Shown here piece by piece: positions 56,704-64,000 of a DNA stretch of 64,000 nucleotides. Below the pieces are notes generated by a model. It did no database searches. It was given only the letters and a program-made list of their open reading frames with translations, and was not told where the DNA came from. The position numbers were made by a program, and so were the translations under genes. Position 1 is the stretch's first letter. Every line of letters starts with the position of its first letter. Source of the DNA: Gammaproteobacteria bacterium (lineage in GTDB: Bacteria > Pseudomonadota > Gammaproteobacteria > Pseudomonadales > Oleiphilaceae); assembly GCA_002747055.1 (NCBI GenBank), contig PDSQ01000026.1, forward strand, positions 124,001-188,000. The letters are read 5' to 3'.

Positions 56704-57843
56704 TCACTTATATCTTTTAACGATCGTTTCAATCGTCGCGGTCACTCTGCGGTTTTTAGCCCGGCCAGCCTTGGTCGCATTGTCCGCAATGGGGTCGTCT
56801 TCGCCAAAACCTTCGAAACTCAAGCGAGCCGGATCAATTGCAAAATCACTGATCAGATATTGCATCACCGCTTCTGCACGCTTTTTCGATAATTTCAGGT
56901 TGTACGCCGCCGCCCCGGTTGAATCGGTATAACCAGCCAAAAGACACTTAGTATCAGGATATTCCGTCATAAACTTCGCCACTTTGCCAATTTTTTGCTT
57001 GTCGGCTTCACTGATATCGGTACTATTGTTCGCGAAAGTGACATAGAGATCAATTGAAACTGTTTCCTCAAGTATTTCCCGGCAACCTTTTGCATCGACT
57101 TTAGCACCGGCGGGCGTACCAGGGCAGGCGTCCAGTGAATCAATCACACCATCACCATCGGCATCTTTGGGCAATGAACACCCTTTCGCATCCACTTCGT
57201 CTCCGGCAGGTGTATAGGGGCATTCGTCGTTTTCATCCAGGACACCATCATAATCGCTGTCTTTTTCAACCACGACAGGTTCCGGTTCCACCACAGCCAC
57301 CTCTACCGGCTCTTTCACGGCAGTCGGGAAGAAATAAGCAAGACCTGCCGAAGGTATAAAATCAGCCATTTCCGATTCAATTCCATAAACCGCATCGATC
57401 GCAGCCTGAAACGCCAGGTTTCGAGTGAAATGAAGATCCAGGCCTAAACCGAGTTTACCTACCGCTTCTTTCTTGATGTGATCATTTTCTGGCGTCATTC
57501 TGTTGAAACCCAGACCTACGCGACCAAACAAACCACTCTCTCCGACAGGCGTAAAACGCTGTACCAGATTGACCGAAGCCAGTATTGCGTCAGTCTCGTT
57601 ACCCAGTGAATCAGGATCCGTGGTATCGCCGCGATTAAGCATAAGCTCAACGGCGGTGTCCGAATCGTAGTGGTAGCCCAGCCCTAGGTAAACATCATTT
57701 TGATCCTTGACATACCGGTCATCGTCATACAAAAATTTGTTCCAGCCACCTGAAATATAGGCTCCGCCGAATTCATCATCAGCGATAGCGAAAGTGGATG
57801 AAGCCAAAACGGCAATAGCGAGTAACACTTTATTGTTGATCAT
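56704..57843 (-). CDS. OmpA/OprF-family outer membrane protein
   Basis: The 379-residue protein has a signal peptide (MINNKVLLAIAVLASSTFAIA), an N-terminal eight-strand beta-barrel (about 22-190), acidic type-3-thrombospondin-like calcium repeats (DSDYDGVLDENDECP and DADGDGVIDSLDACPGTP, about 200-250) and a C-terminal OmpA peptidoglycan-binding domain (GYTDSTGAAAYNLKLSKKRA, then FGEDDPIADN and NRRV). This is the OprF layout. The frame opens at 57894; ATG 57843 with GGAG is the proper start. Confidence 0.93.
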   Translation of the reverse strand: MINNKVLLAIAVLASSTFAIADDEFGGAYISGGWNKFLYDDDRYVKDQNDVYLGLGYHYDSDTAVELMLNRGDTTDPDSLGNETDAILASVNLVQRFTPVGESGLFGRVGLGFNRMTPENDHIKKEAVGKLGLGLDLHFTRNLAFQAAIDAVYGIESEMADFIPSAGLAYFFPTAVKEPVEVAVVEPEPVVVEKDSDYDGVLDENDECPYTPAGDEVDAKGCSLPKDADGDGVIDSLDACPGTPAGAKVDAKGCREILEETVSIDLYVTFANNSTDISEADKQKIGKVAKFMTEYPDTKCLLAGYTDSTGAAAYNLKLSKKRAEAVMQYLISDFAIDPARLSFEGFGEDDPIADNATKAGRAKNRRVTATIETIVKRYK

Positions 57844-57952
57844 AAAATTCTCCATATCATAGATCCTTGGTGCAGAATTGATTCCAGAATACACAAATTC
57901 GCGTTTACTGTGAAGCGCGACACACTTTTTTTGTCCGGTATTCCCAACACTC

Positions 57953-58618
57953 TCAGAGCCATCGACGATCAGATTCGAAAGCGCCCGTTTTCAAAAAGTG
58001 GCTAACCTGAGCGGCCACCACCCTACTATTCATCATAAAGGTATGGGTAACAGGTAAAACGAGATGATCTTTCATTCCAGCGACTTTAGTACTGTCAACC
58101 GACACTTTGCCATCGTTCTGCGCAGGTAGCAACGATGACAATATGCAGCTGATACTGCGAGAACCGGCAATAACGCCCAGCTCGAAATCAACCGGCCCAA
58201 GCTGGGCGGGAAGGCTGTTGGCATCGGTTCCAAGTTGAACTCCGGCTTTGCCATTGATCAATTTAAACCCAGGCATATCTTTCAGCCGATCAACCACTTC
58301 ACTGCCCTGATTGGGCGGGCCGAGCATCACGACACGTCCTAACGAGCCTATCGAATGATTGAGCAAGTAGTAGCGGATTAATAGTCCTCCCATAGAATGA
58401 GTGACGAAATGGATGCGTACTCCGCCCGGACAAAGCGACAAGGCACGAGCGATCGTTTCGCTGGCGAGTATTTCGATCGTTTTTTTAGTGGAAGGATAAG
58501 ACAAGTTAATGGTATTGAACCCTTCTCTTTTCAGCCGAAATTCGAGGATTCGAAGACTGTTCCTGGTTCTCGCCAAACCGTGGAGAAGAACGACGACTTC
58601 ACCGGGTCGACCGTTCAC
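57953..58618 (-). CDS. Lipase-like alpha/beta hydrolase
   Basis: The 221 residues contain VVVLLHGLARTRNSL (oxyanion side), a nucleophile Ser in FVTHSMGGLLIRY, and a His near LPVTHTFM. The catalytic Asp could be the one in PAQNDGKVSV. The type resembles PGAP1/DUF676 hydrolases. The start is GTG 58618, overlapping the sirtuin stop by 4 bp, so the two are translated together. Confidence 0.78.
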   Translation of the reverse strand: MNGRPGEVVVLLHGLARTRNSLRILEFRLKREGFNTINLSYPSTKKTIEILASETIARALSLCPGGVRIHFVTHSMGGLLIRYYLLNHSIGSLGRVVMLGPPNQGSEVVDRLKDMPGFKLINGKAGVQLGTDANSLPAQLGPVDFELGVIAGSRSISCILSSLLPAQNDGKVSVDSTKVAGMKDHLVLPVTHTFMMNSRVVAAQVSHFLKTGAFESDRRWL

Positions 58619-59414
58619 AGACGATCAGACAGTTTTTGCCAGAGCTGATCCATCACTTCGGCGGTAGCGGCAGCGAGCTTGATATCCACGTGAGGCGATA
58701 AATTCGTTTCTGCCGGATTAATCTCTACCGTAGGGACTCCCATCTGAATCGCTTGAATAACGGGTTCCAGGATGTAGGGAAATACACTGGAAGTACCAAT
58801 CGAAAAAACCAGATCAAACCCGTTCTCCAACTGACGAACCAGCTCAACAACCTGACGTTCAGGTAACACCTCTCCAAACAGGACGACATTCGGCCTTACC
58901 ACCGACCCACACTTTTCACATTTGGGAGGCAGCTCGATATCAAGTGCGGAAAAACCGTTGCCTCCGACAGAATCAAACACCAGTTCGGCGGCATAAGGGG
59001 CATGACACTCTGTGCAATATAACTCGAACGCATCACCATGTATTTCAATCAGCTGCCGACAACCGGCAGCCCGGTGAAAGCCATCGATATTCTGGGTTAG
59101 TGTCCATACGTCCTTGCTGCTTTTTTCTAGCGCAGCGATCACTTCGTGGGCTCTGTTTGGCTTGGCCCGACTACAGGCAGAGCCAATTTGCCAGAGATAT
59201 TTCCAGGTAATATCCGGCCGTCGGCGAAACATCGAGGCACTGAGAGCTTCTTCGATTCGATAACCTTCCTCGGTGTCCTGGTTATCGTACAGACCACCCA
59301 CACCACGATAGGTGGGCAATCCAGAGTCCGCAGAGATACCCGCTCCGGTGATGAACAATATGCGTTCGGACTCCGCAATCAGATCAGCAATGGCGTTTAT
59401 TTTTTTATACTCAT
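58615..59414 (-). pseudogene. cobB: Sirtuin NAD-dependent protein deacylase, start disrupted by a one-base deletion
   Basis: The frame shows the Sir2 blocks GAGISADSGLPTYRG, TQNIDGFH, EIHGDAFELYCTEC (zinc cysteines CTEC and CEKC), LFGEVLP and SIGTSSVF. It is open only from TTG 59358, missing the usual first 15-20 residues. An ATG at 59414 lies in another frame; with one more A in its A7 run (59400-59406, T on the + strand) it reads MSIKKINAIADLIAESERI straight into the LFITGAGIS start, 266 residues in all. So the true start is probably lost by a homopolymer deletion or a sequencing error. If the read is correct, a short TTG-started form might still be made. Confidence 0.8.
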
Positions 59415-59552
59415 GCTGACAGTTTAATCAATAAAAACGATTAACGCCATTTTCTTTGGCAAACCGTCGGCTTGTAATGCCCCCCATTCTTGCCGAACCC
59501 AATGGTATATCGGCATCGATGGTGTTTTTGCGTTGCCCCAGACCAACGTGAA

Positions 59553-60488
59553 TCATCGACCCAAAAAATAAAAACATCCCAATTGCACGCTAGCCCAAAC
59601 CAAAAAACAACCCCAGACAACTTGTGTCAGCAGCACTCTTAACGCTTGAATACCCTGATCACCCGTTTGATACGAATTGGTAAACTCATTCTGCAATAAT
59701 GCATCATCGTCAACCACGAGTGTTACCATTCTGTCCCGTTTGCCCAGATTGACGTGCGGCAAGGCGACCTGGGCGGAAACAAGTAGTAATCGCACCGATC
59801 GCATCTGGACAAAAATAACTTGCTGGAAAAACTGCCAGTTCAGTGATGCCCGGTTAGACAAAAATACCATTGCGATAGCGACAAGCCGGCCGGGAACAAA
59901 CTCCAATGCCGACAATATCGGAGTCAATGCCCGCCTTGAAGGCGTCCACGAATAGGGCTGACAGGCCTGCTCGACGATTCGGGCGACCAGAGCACCTGCC
60001 GGACCTGTGACCGCAAACCAGAACAAAATCAGAAAATAACGTTGAAACGTCTGTAACAACAGCCAATTTACGACATCTCGTAATAACAACTGTGGAGAAT
60101 CCGCATTATGGCTGAAGACGATGTGACTCTTCTGCAACGACTGCAACGCCGCCTGACTCTCTTCCCGGCGCCAATGGGTCAAAAAAGCATCTAACTCGCT
60201 TGCTGAGTGAGGGTCTCCAATAAGCGATAAAACAAGCAGAAACACTGCAAAAAAATAAAATCCGCCGTATAAAACATCCTGCAACAAAAACAAACCTCCG
60301 TACACCCCTGTCACCAATACCAAAAAGATCAGGAAAAAAAAGACGAGCCCCAACCACTCTGGCAGACGCTTGAAACGCGCGGATAGACTGGCAACAAAAA
60401 TACTCGAGGCGCGGTCGAATACATAGCTGAAAGGAACATGAGTCTTGCGCTCAATAACAAATGCAAAAAGGAAAAGTATCAGATTCAT
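59553..60488 (-). CDS. ampE: AmpE-like membrane protein
   Basis: The 311-residue protein has about four to five membrane segments and lies right after ampD in the same direction, the standard ampD-ampE order. AmpE is a membrane protein of beta-lactamase induction whose own activity is not well defined. Start ATG 60488. Confidence 0.8.
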   Translation of the reverse strand: MNLILFLFAFVIERKTHVPFSYVFDRASSIFVASLSARFKRLPEWLGLVFFFLIFLVLVTGVYGGLFLLQDVLYGGFYFFAVFLLVLSLIGDPHSASELDAFLTHWRREESQAALQSLQKSHIVFSHNADSPQLLLRDVVNWLLLQTFQRYFLILFWFAVTGPAGALVARIVEQACQPYSWTPSRRALTPILSALEFVPGRLVAIAMVFLSNRASLNWQFFQQVIFVQMRSVRLLLVSAQVALPHVNLGKRDRMVTLVVDDDALLQNEFTNSYQTGDQGIQALRVLLTQVVWGCFLVWASVQLGCFYFLGR

Positions 60489-60613
60489 AATTTATTTAGC
60501 GAACCTTAGCCACGGAACAGTTTATTTCAAGCGAAACTCACCTACCAAGCATAGTATAACTTCCAGGCATCACATAAATATCGATATCTAACGCAAAGCA
60601 CAACTGCAATTGA

Positions 60614-61153
60614 TCAAAGCGAATTTTTATATCTTGCCCAATCGAACGCTGGGCCCGGATCGGTTTTTCGGGTGGGCGCTATATCGCAATGCCCGACAAT
60701 TCGGCCAGGGTCAATGGCCGGATATTGCTGCATCAATTCAAGGGTCACTTCACGTAAACGATTGTATTGCGGCGTGGTATACGGCTTATCGTCCGTCCCT
60801 TCCATTTCTATTCCGATGGAAAAGTCGTTACAACAGTCTCTTCCCTGAAAAAACGACTTACCTGCGTGCCAGGCTCGTTTTGAGGTGGCGACAAACTGGA
60901 CCAAGCGGCCATCACGTTTGATCAGAAAATGGGCTGATACCTTTACCGCTCTTATTTCATCGAAAAACGGGTGTAGATCGCAATCGAGTTGGTTGCAAAA
61001 AAACTGCTCGATATAGCCAGTATCAAACTCACCAGGGGGCAAACTGATATTGTGAATAACCAGTAGACTGATATCCTGCGGATTCGGCCTTTGATCAAAG
61101 TTGGGGGAGGCTATCTTGCTGGCTGCCGACAACCAACCATCCTGTTCAAGCAT
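60614..61153 (-). CDS. ampD: N-acetyl-anhydromuramyl-L-alanine amidase AmpD
   Basis: AmpD cleaves anhydro-muropeptides in the cytoplasm during cell-wall recycling and lowers AmpC induction. The 179 residues have the zinc ligands in VIHNISLP and GHCDIAPTRKTDPGP (His, Asp and Lys), and FSIGIEMEG. ATG 61153 is preferred over GTG 61162, which is right at the stop of the DUF1631 gene. It is coupled to the upstream gene and followed by ampE. Confidence 0.93.
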   Translation of the reverse strand: MLEQDGWLSAASKIASPNFDQRPNPQDISLLVIHNISLPPGEFDTGYIEQFFCNQLDCDLHPFFDEIRAVKVSAHFLIKRDGRLVQFVATSKRAWHAGKSFFQGRDCCNDFSIGIEMEGTDDKPYTTPQYNRLREVTLELMQQYPAIDPGRIVGHCDIAPTRKTDPGPAFDWARYKNSL

Positions 61154-61162
61154 ATCGAGCAC

Positions 61163-63574
61163 TCAATGACGTAATCCGCTAATAATGGACTCAAGTGCAC
61201 GATCAAATATCTGGCCATCGTCCAGAGGCATCAGTCGTCCCGATGCCAACTCGGCGATTAACTCATCTTTTTCAAACTCAGCCAGTTTAACACCGTTTCG
61301 ATTGACGAAGACATGACGCCCATTCAACTTTATCGCAGCAGCCAGTTTAAAGCGCTGTTTTTCTCCACCTTTCGGTAAAAATTCAAACCATGAACCAATA
61401 CGAAGTTGATCTACCCGTTGTTCCCATATCGTCTCAAGGTCACTCTTGACTATGACAGCTTTGGCTTGCGCTGCCGGAACCGATTGATTTTCACTCTCTT
61501 TTGGACTTCCCTTCTCAGCGACCTTATCGTCGAGACCGGAAACAGGTAAAGCCGCAATAGCAGCCTTGTCGGTCGAATGCCTTTTTTCCTGCGATTCAAA
61601 CCCTAATCCGGGTAATCCAGGTTTCTCACTATCCAGTCTTTCCCATTGCGTTTTTTCGATTCTGCGTAACGACTGCTTGTGGCACGTTTCCATCATTGCA
61701 AGAGACTTGTCTATTTCCGTCATATCATAGGAAATATCAGTCAAACCCTCACGCCAATCGCGCAGCAGGCGTGGCATCATTTGTAATAGCTTACCACGGG
61801 CTTCAACTCCGGTTTCATCGGGATCAACACTCCAGACAAGCTCTTCGATAAACCGCGATAGCGACTGCCATTCGGCGCTTTGCTCACCGCCCTGCAACCA
61901 GGCAACGACCATTTTTTTTGACCAGCCTTTTTCAATTGCCTCGACCAGTTCTTCGGGTAGGCGCTTACCGGCAAGTGATCGTTGAATCGTTCGCTCAACT
62001 TTTTTCTTGGCCAGGTCACTCTTGACCCGCCCCTCTTCGGCGTCTTTCAACCGTTGCGCTATCAAACTGGATCGACGCCTCTCGGCATCGAGAAATGCGC
62101 TCATTTCCTGGTTAAGATCAGCGAACAATTGCGGATTCAAATTTTTGTCCAGCACCATCTGCCGAGTAAACTTTTCAATTTTTTCCAACAGAAAGTCCCT
62201 TCCTTTTTCTTTGGGTTGCCAACCAATGACCGCCTTGGAAACCTGATTGAGAAGGTGTCTAGCCGGGTGACTTTCACGATCGAAGAAAGAAGCGTCTTGC
62301 AAAGCCAACTTGAGAAAGGGGATTTGCCAGGTCGAGATCACCTGCTTCATTTGCGTCGGTAAATGATCATCTTCCAGCACAAAGTTGAACAATAAGCCAA
62401 CCAGGCTGGCGACATCGGCATCTCGTTGATTTATCGGTCTATCCCGGCCGGCTTCAGCAATTCGTTGTCTGACCAGCTTTAATACGTCAGCGATCACACT
62501 GCCATTGCCTTTGATCGCCGGCACACCCTCGTCGGCATCCTGATAAAACTCTCCCTGAATAGCTGACACCGCGCGCACCAGTTCATCGACACTCAGGCTT
62601 GCCTGACCCGCCGAAACAGGATAGTCCCCGGCCAACGCCTTTGCGTCATCTTGAGAACTTGCCGATCTTCGTCTTAACGCTTGCTGAAGCAACGAAAAAT
62701 TAATGCCGGATCCGGCCGAACCATAAGCGTGTGGATTCTGGCCAACTGCTTTGGCATCCCAAGCCGAGCCGAAACCCGACTCCACTTCTTTTCCGCTGGA
62801 TGACAAAATATTGTCGGACTGTCGTTCACCAGGCGCTTCAGAGTAATCGGCCTGCGTTCTTCTCGTTACCGGCTTGCCCGATACCATCTCCGGCAAAATA
62901 CCCAGTTTTGTCAAGAGTTGATTGGCCTTTTGGTAAAAAACAACGAGTTGCTCGGTAAAAAAACGATCGAATAATTTAAAAATGATTAGACGTGCCCGAA
63001 TATCCATATCTAGTTCGGATAGCGCATCAGAAAAGGCGTAACATAACGAAAACGGCCCAAATGGCAGCATCCGTCGGGTAATTTCGATATTCGGAAAGAG
63101 TGTTTGAATACGAATCTGCAAATGCTCGATTGAAGATGCGGCTCGATCGTTGATTTTGGTAATCATGGCTTCGATGGCAACCCGGGACTCCATATCGTCC
63201 AGACCTACCAGGCTCAAATCATCTGCCAAAACAGGAAAGCCAGCCTTGGCTGACGACTTCGTTTGACGAATGCCCCGGATCGCGCTACCGACACTTTGCA
63301 AAAAAGCCACCTCGATGTTTTTTTGGTACAACCGAAGATCACGCATTGCGTCAAAATAAACAATCTGCTCCGAGTTCGTTTCAGCTTTATCCGCTCGCGC
63401 AAACAAAACATCATCTGCATCCTCAAACATCTGTTTGAAACAGGTGAGTGCCGTTGACTTGAACAAGCTTGTAATTTTCAGCACAGGCAAAGGAATTGCC
63501 AACTCATTGGCTGTTGCCCGTTCCGCTTCAGCCTTTATTTTCTGTAAATCAACGATATTATTATCACCAGGCAT
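61163..63574 (-). CDS. DUF1631 family protein
   Basis: The 803-residue cytoplasmic protein is mostly helical and matches the DUF1631 proteins that precede ampD in pseudomonads. A C-terminal beta-rich stretch (about 720-800, LRIGSWFEFLPKGGEKQRFKL, shown here as LRIGSWFEFLPKGGEK) resembles a PilZ-like domain, which could bind cyclic di-GMP, but the RxxxR motif is not evident. The frame opens at 63592; ATG 63574 with GGAAG upstream is preferred. Function unknown. Confidence 0.8.
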   Translation of the reverse strand: MPGDNNIVDLQKIKAEAERATANELAIPLPVLKITSLFKSTALTCFKQMFEDADDVLFARADKAETNSEQIVYFDAMRDLRLYQKNIEVAFLQSVGSAIRGIRQTKSSAKAGFPVLADDLSLVGLDDMESRVAIEAMITKINDRAASSIEHLQIRIQTLFPNIEITRRMLPFGPFSLCYAFSDALSELDMDIRARLIIFKLFDRFFTEQLVVFYQKANQLLTKLGILPEMVSGKPVTRRTQADYSEAPGERQSDNILSSSGKEVESGFGSAWDAKAVGQNPHAYGSAGSGINFSLLQQALRRRSASSQDDAKALAGDYPVSAGQASLSVDELVRAVSAIQGEFYQDADEGVPAIKGNGSVIADVLKLVRQRIAEAGRDRPINQRDADVASLVGLLFNFVLEDDHLPTQMKQVISTWQIPFLKLALQDASFFDRESHPARHLLNQVSKAVIGWQPKEKGRDFLLEKIEKFTRQMVLDKNLNPQLFADLNQEMSAFLDAERRRSSLIAQRLKDAEEGRVKSDLAKKKVERTIQRSLAGKRLPEELVEAIEKGWSKKMVVAWLQGGEQSAEWQSLSRFIEELVWSVDPDETGVEARGKLLQMMPRLLRDWREGLTDISYDMTEIDKSLAMMETCHKQSLRRIEKTQWERLDSEKPGLPGLGFESQEKRHSTDKAAIAALPVSGLDDKVAEKGSPKESENQSVPAAQAKAVIVKSDLETIWEQRVDQLRIGSWFEFLPKGGEKQRFKLAAAIKLNGRHVFVNRNGVKLAEFEKDELIAELASGRLMPLDDGQIFDRALESIISGLRH

Positions 63575-63797
63575 CGCGCTTCCGCCTCTCAATGACTATG
63601 AAAACCCAGTGGCAACTCATGCTCAGCCAATCCGATAAGCGCCAATATTTTTACACTCAAATATAGTATAAAACGCCAATATGTCATCTTCTGTCACTTT
63701 TTGTCACTACGCGAACTGATTCACAATAAATATTCGCCGTAGCATACCGACACTTCATAAGGTAACATTCAGCTATTTGCACGGTTCACTTTTTTCT

Positions 63798-64000
63798 ATG
63801 GAAACTCCCCAAAAGTCACCCAACAGCGCCGACAAGGACGCGAACACAAAGGTCGGCAAAACCATGATGGTCATCGCCTGGGTAGCAGGCCTCGCATTGC
63901 TCACCCAGTTTTTTGGTAACTGGGAACAGAAAAAGATCAACCCCAACCAGAACCCGGAAAGCTACCAGTCAGGCCAGGTCACTCAAACCATTCTGAAACG
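63798..64000 (+). CDS. Start of a retropepsin-like aspartic protease (cut by window end)
   Basis: The 67 codons present begin METPQKSPNSADKD and include one membrane segment (MMVIAWVAGLALLTQFFG). This matches the N-terminus of the membrane-anchored clan AA aspartic proteases found between DUF1631 and nadC in pseudomonads. The catalytic DTGAT motif lies outside the window, so the call rests on start and place. Confidence 0.6.
   Translation, partial: METPQKSPNSADKDANTKVGKTMMVIAWVAGLALLTQFFGNWEQKKINPNQNPESYQSGQVTQTILK

Noticed and set aside
63639..63690. Direct repeat CGCCAATAT before the protease gene as a regulator site
   Set aside because: Two short AT-rich copies about 39 bp apart are within what chance allows, and no known site fits.

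Overview
The window is a chromosomal segment of a gammaproteobacterium of the Pseudomonadales/Oceanospirillales type. The evidence is the gene order and the protein families: mnmA-hflD-purB, rpsF-rpsR-membrane protein-rplI-dnaB-alr, DUF1631-ampD-ampE next to an aspartic protease, an Anr/FNR-type regulator with FNR boxes, and an OprF-like porin. No rRNA, CRISPR array, prophage or complete insertion sequence was seen. There is one tRNA (Leu, CAG).

Layout. 1-5.7 kb: mnmA (cut by the left edge), hflD, purB, a GNAT two-domain protein, a coiled-coil membrane protein and a phosphoribosyltransferase. 5.7-8.7 kb: a frameshifted chemoreceptor gene lies between ttcA and a second, diverged copy of the ttcA 3' end. 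8.9-16.3 kb: a TetR regulator and the cytochrome bd operon cydA-cydB-cydX-cydD-cydC behind two FNR boxes. 16.3-19.8 kb: an unknown membrane protein and the biotin importer bioY-ecfA-ecfT. 20-25 kb: xthA, an acyl-CoA synthetase with a quinone reductase, a YiiD-type thioesterase and a CBS protein. 25.4-29 kb: fabB, a structured non-coding RNA resembling the HEARO/omega RNA of IscB elements, a HemN-like protein that has lost its radical-SAM motifs, and an FNR/Anr regulator. 29-37.5 kb: the alr/dnaB/rplI/rpsR/rpsF cluster, rlmB and rnr, all on the minus strand. 37.6-51.6 kb: tRNA-Leu, a patatin-like protein, several unknown proteins, a diguanylate cyclase, a flavodoxin-like protein, a frameshifted sodium symporter, an alpha/beta hydrolase and a one-domain voltage-gated cation channel. 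51.7-55.6 kb: an NhaC antiporter and the arsenate pair GAPDH-arsJ. 55.7-64 kb: a crotonase, an OmpA/OprF porin, a lipase-like hydrolase, a sirtuin, ampE, ampD, a DUF1631 protein and the start of a membrane-anchored aspartic protease.

The genes form a coherent low-oxygen circuit. The FNR homologue keeps all four cluster cysteines at the E. coli positions (20, 23, 29, 122). The cyd promoter has an FNR box centred 41.5 bp before its predicted start. A third FNR box sits directly before the omega-RNA-like element and the HemN-like gene.

The most unusual item is the stand-alone omega-RNA-like element at about 26763-27060. No IscB nuclease gene follows it in this window. Other items worth a second look are the HemN-like pseudo-enzyme, the duplicated ttcA tail flanking the chemoreceptor, three genes each broken by one missing base in a homopolymer (true mutations or sequencing errors), and a possible three-way-junction RNA inside the ribosomal protein cluster. 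All identifications come from reading the sequence and from memory of the families; no database search was run.
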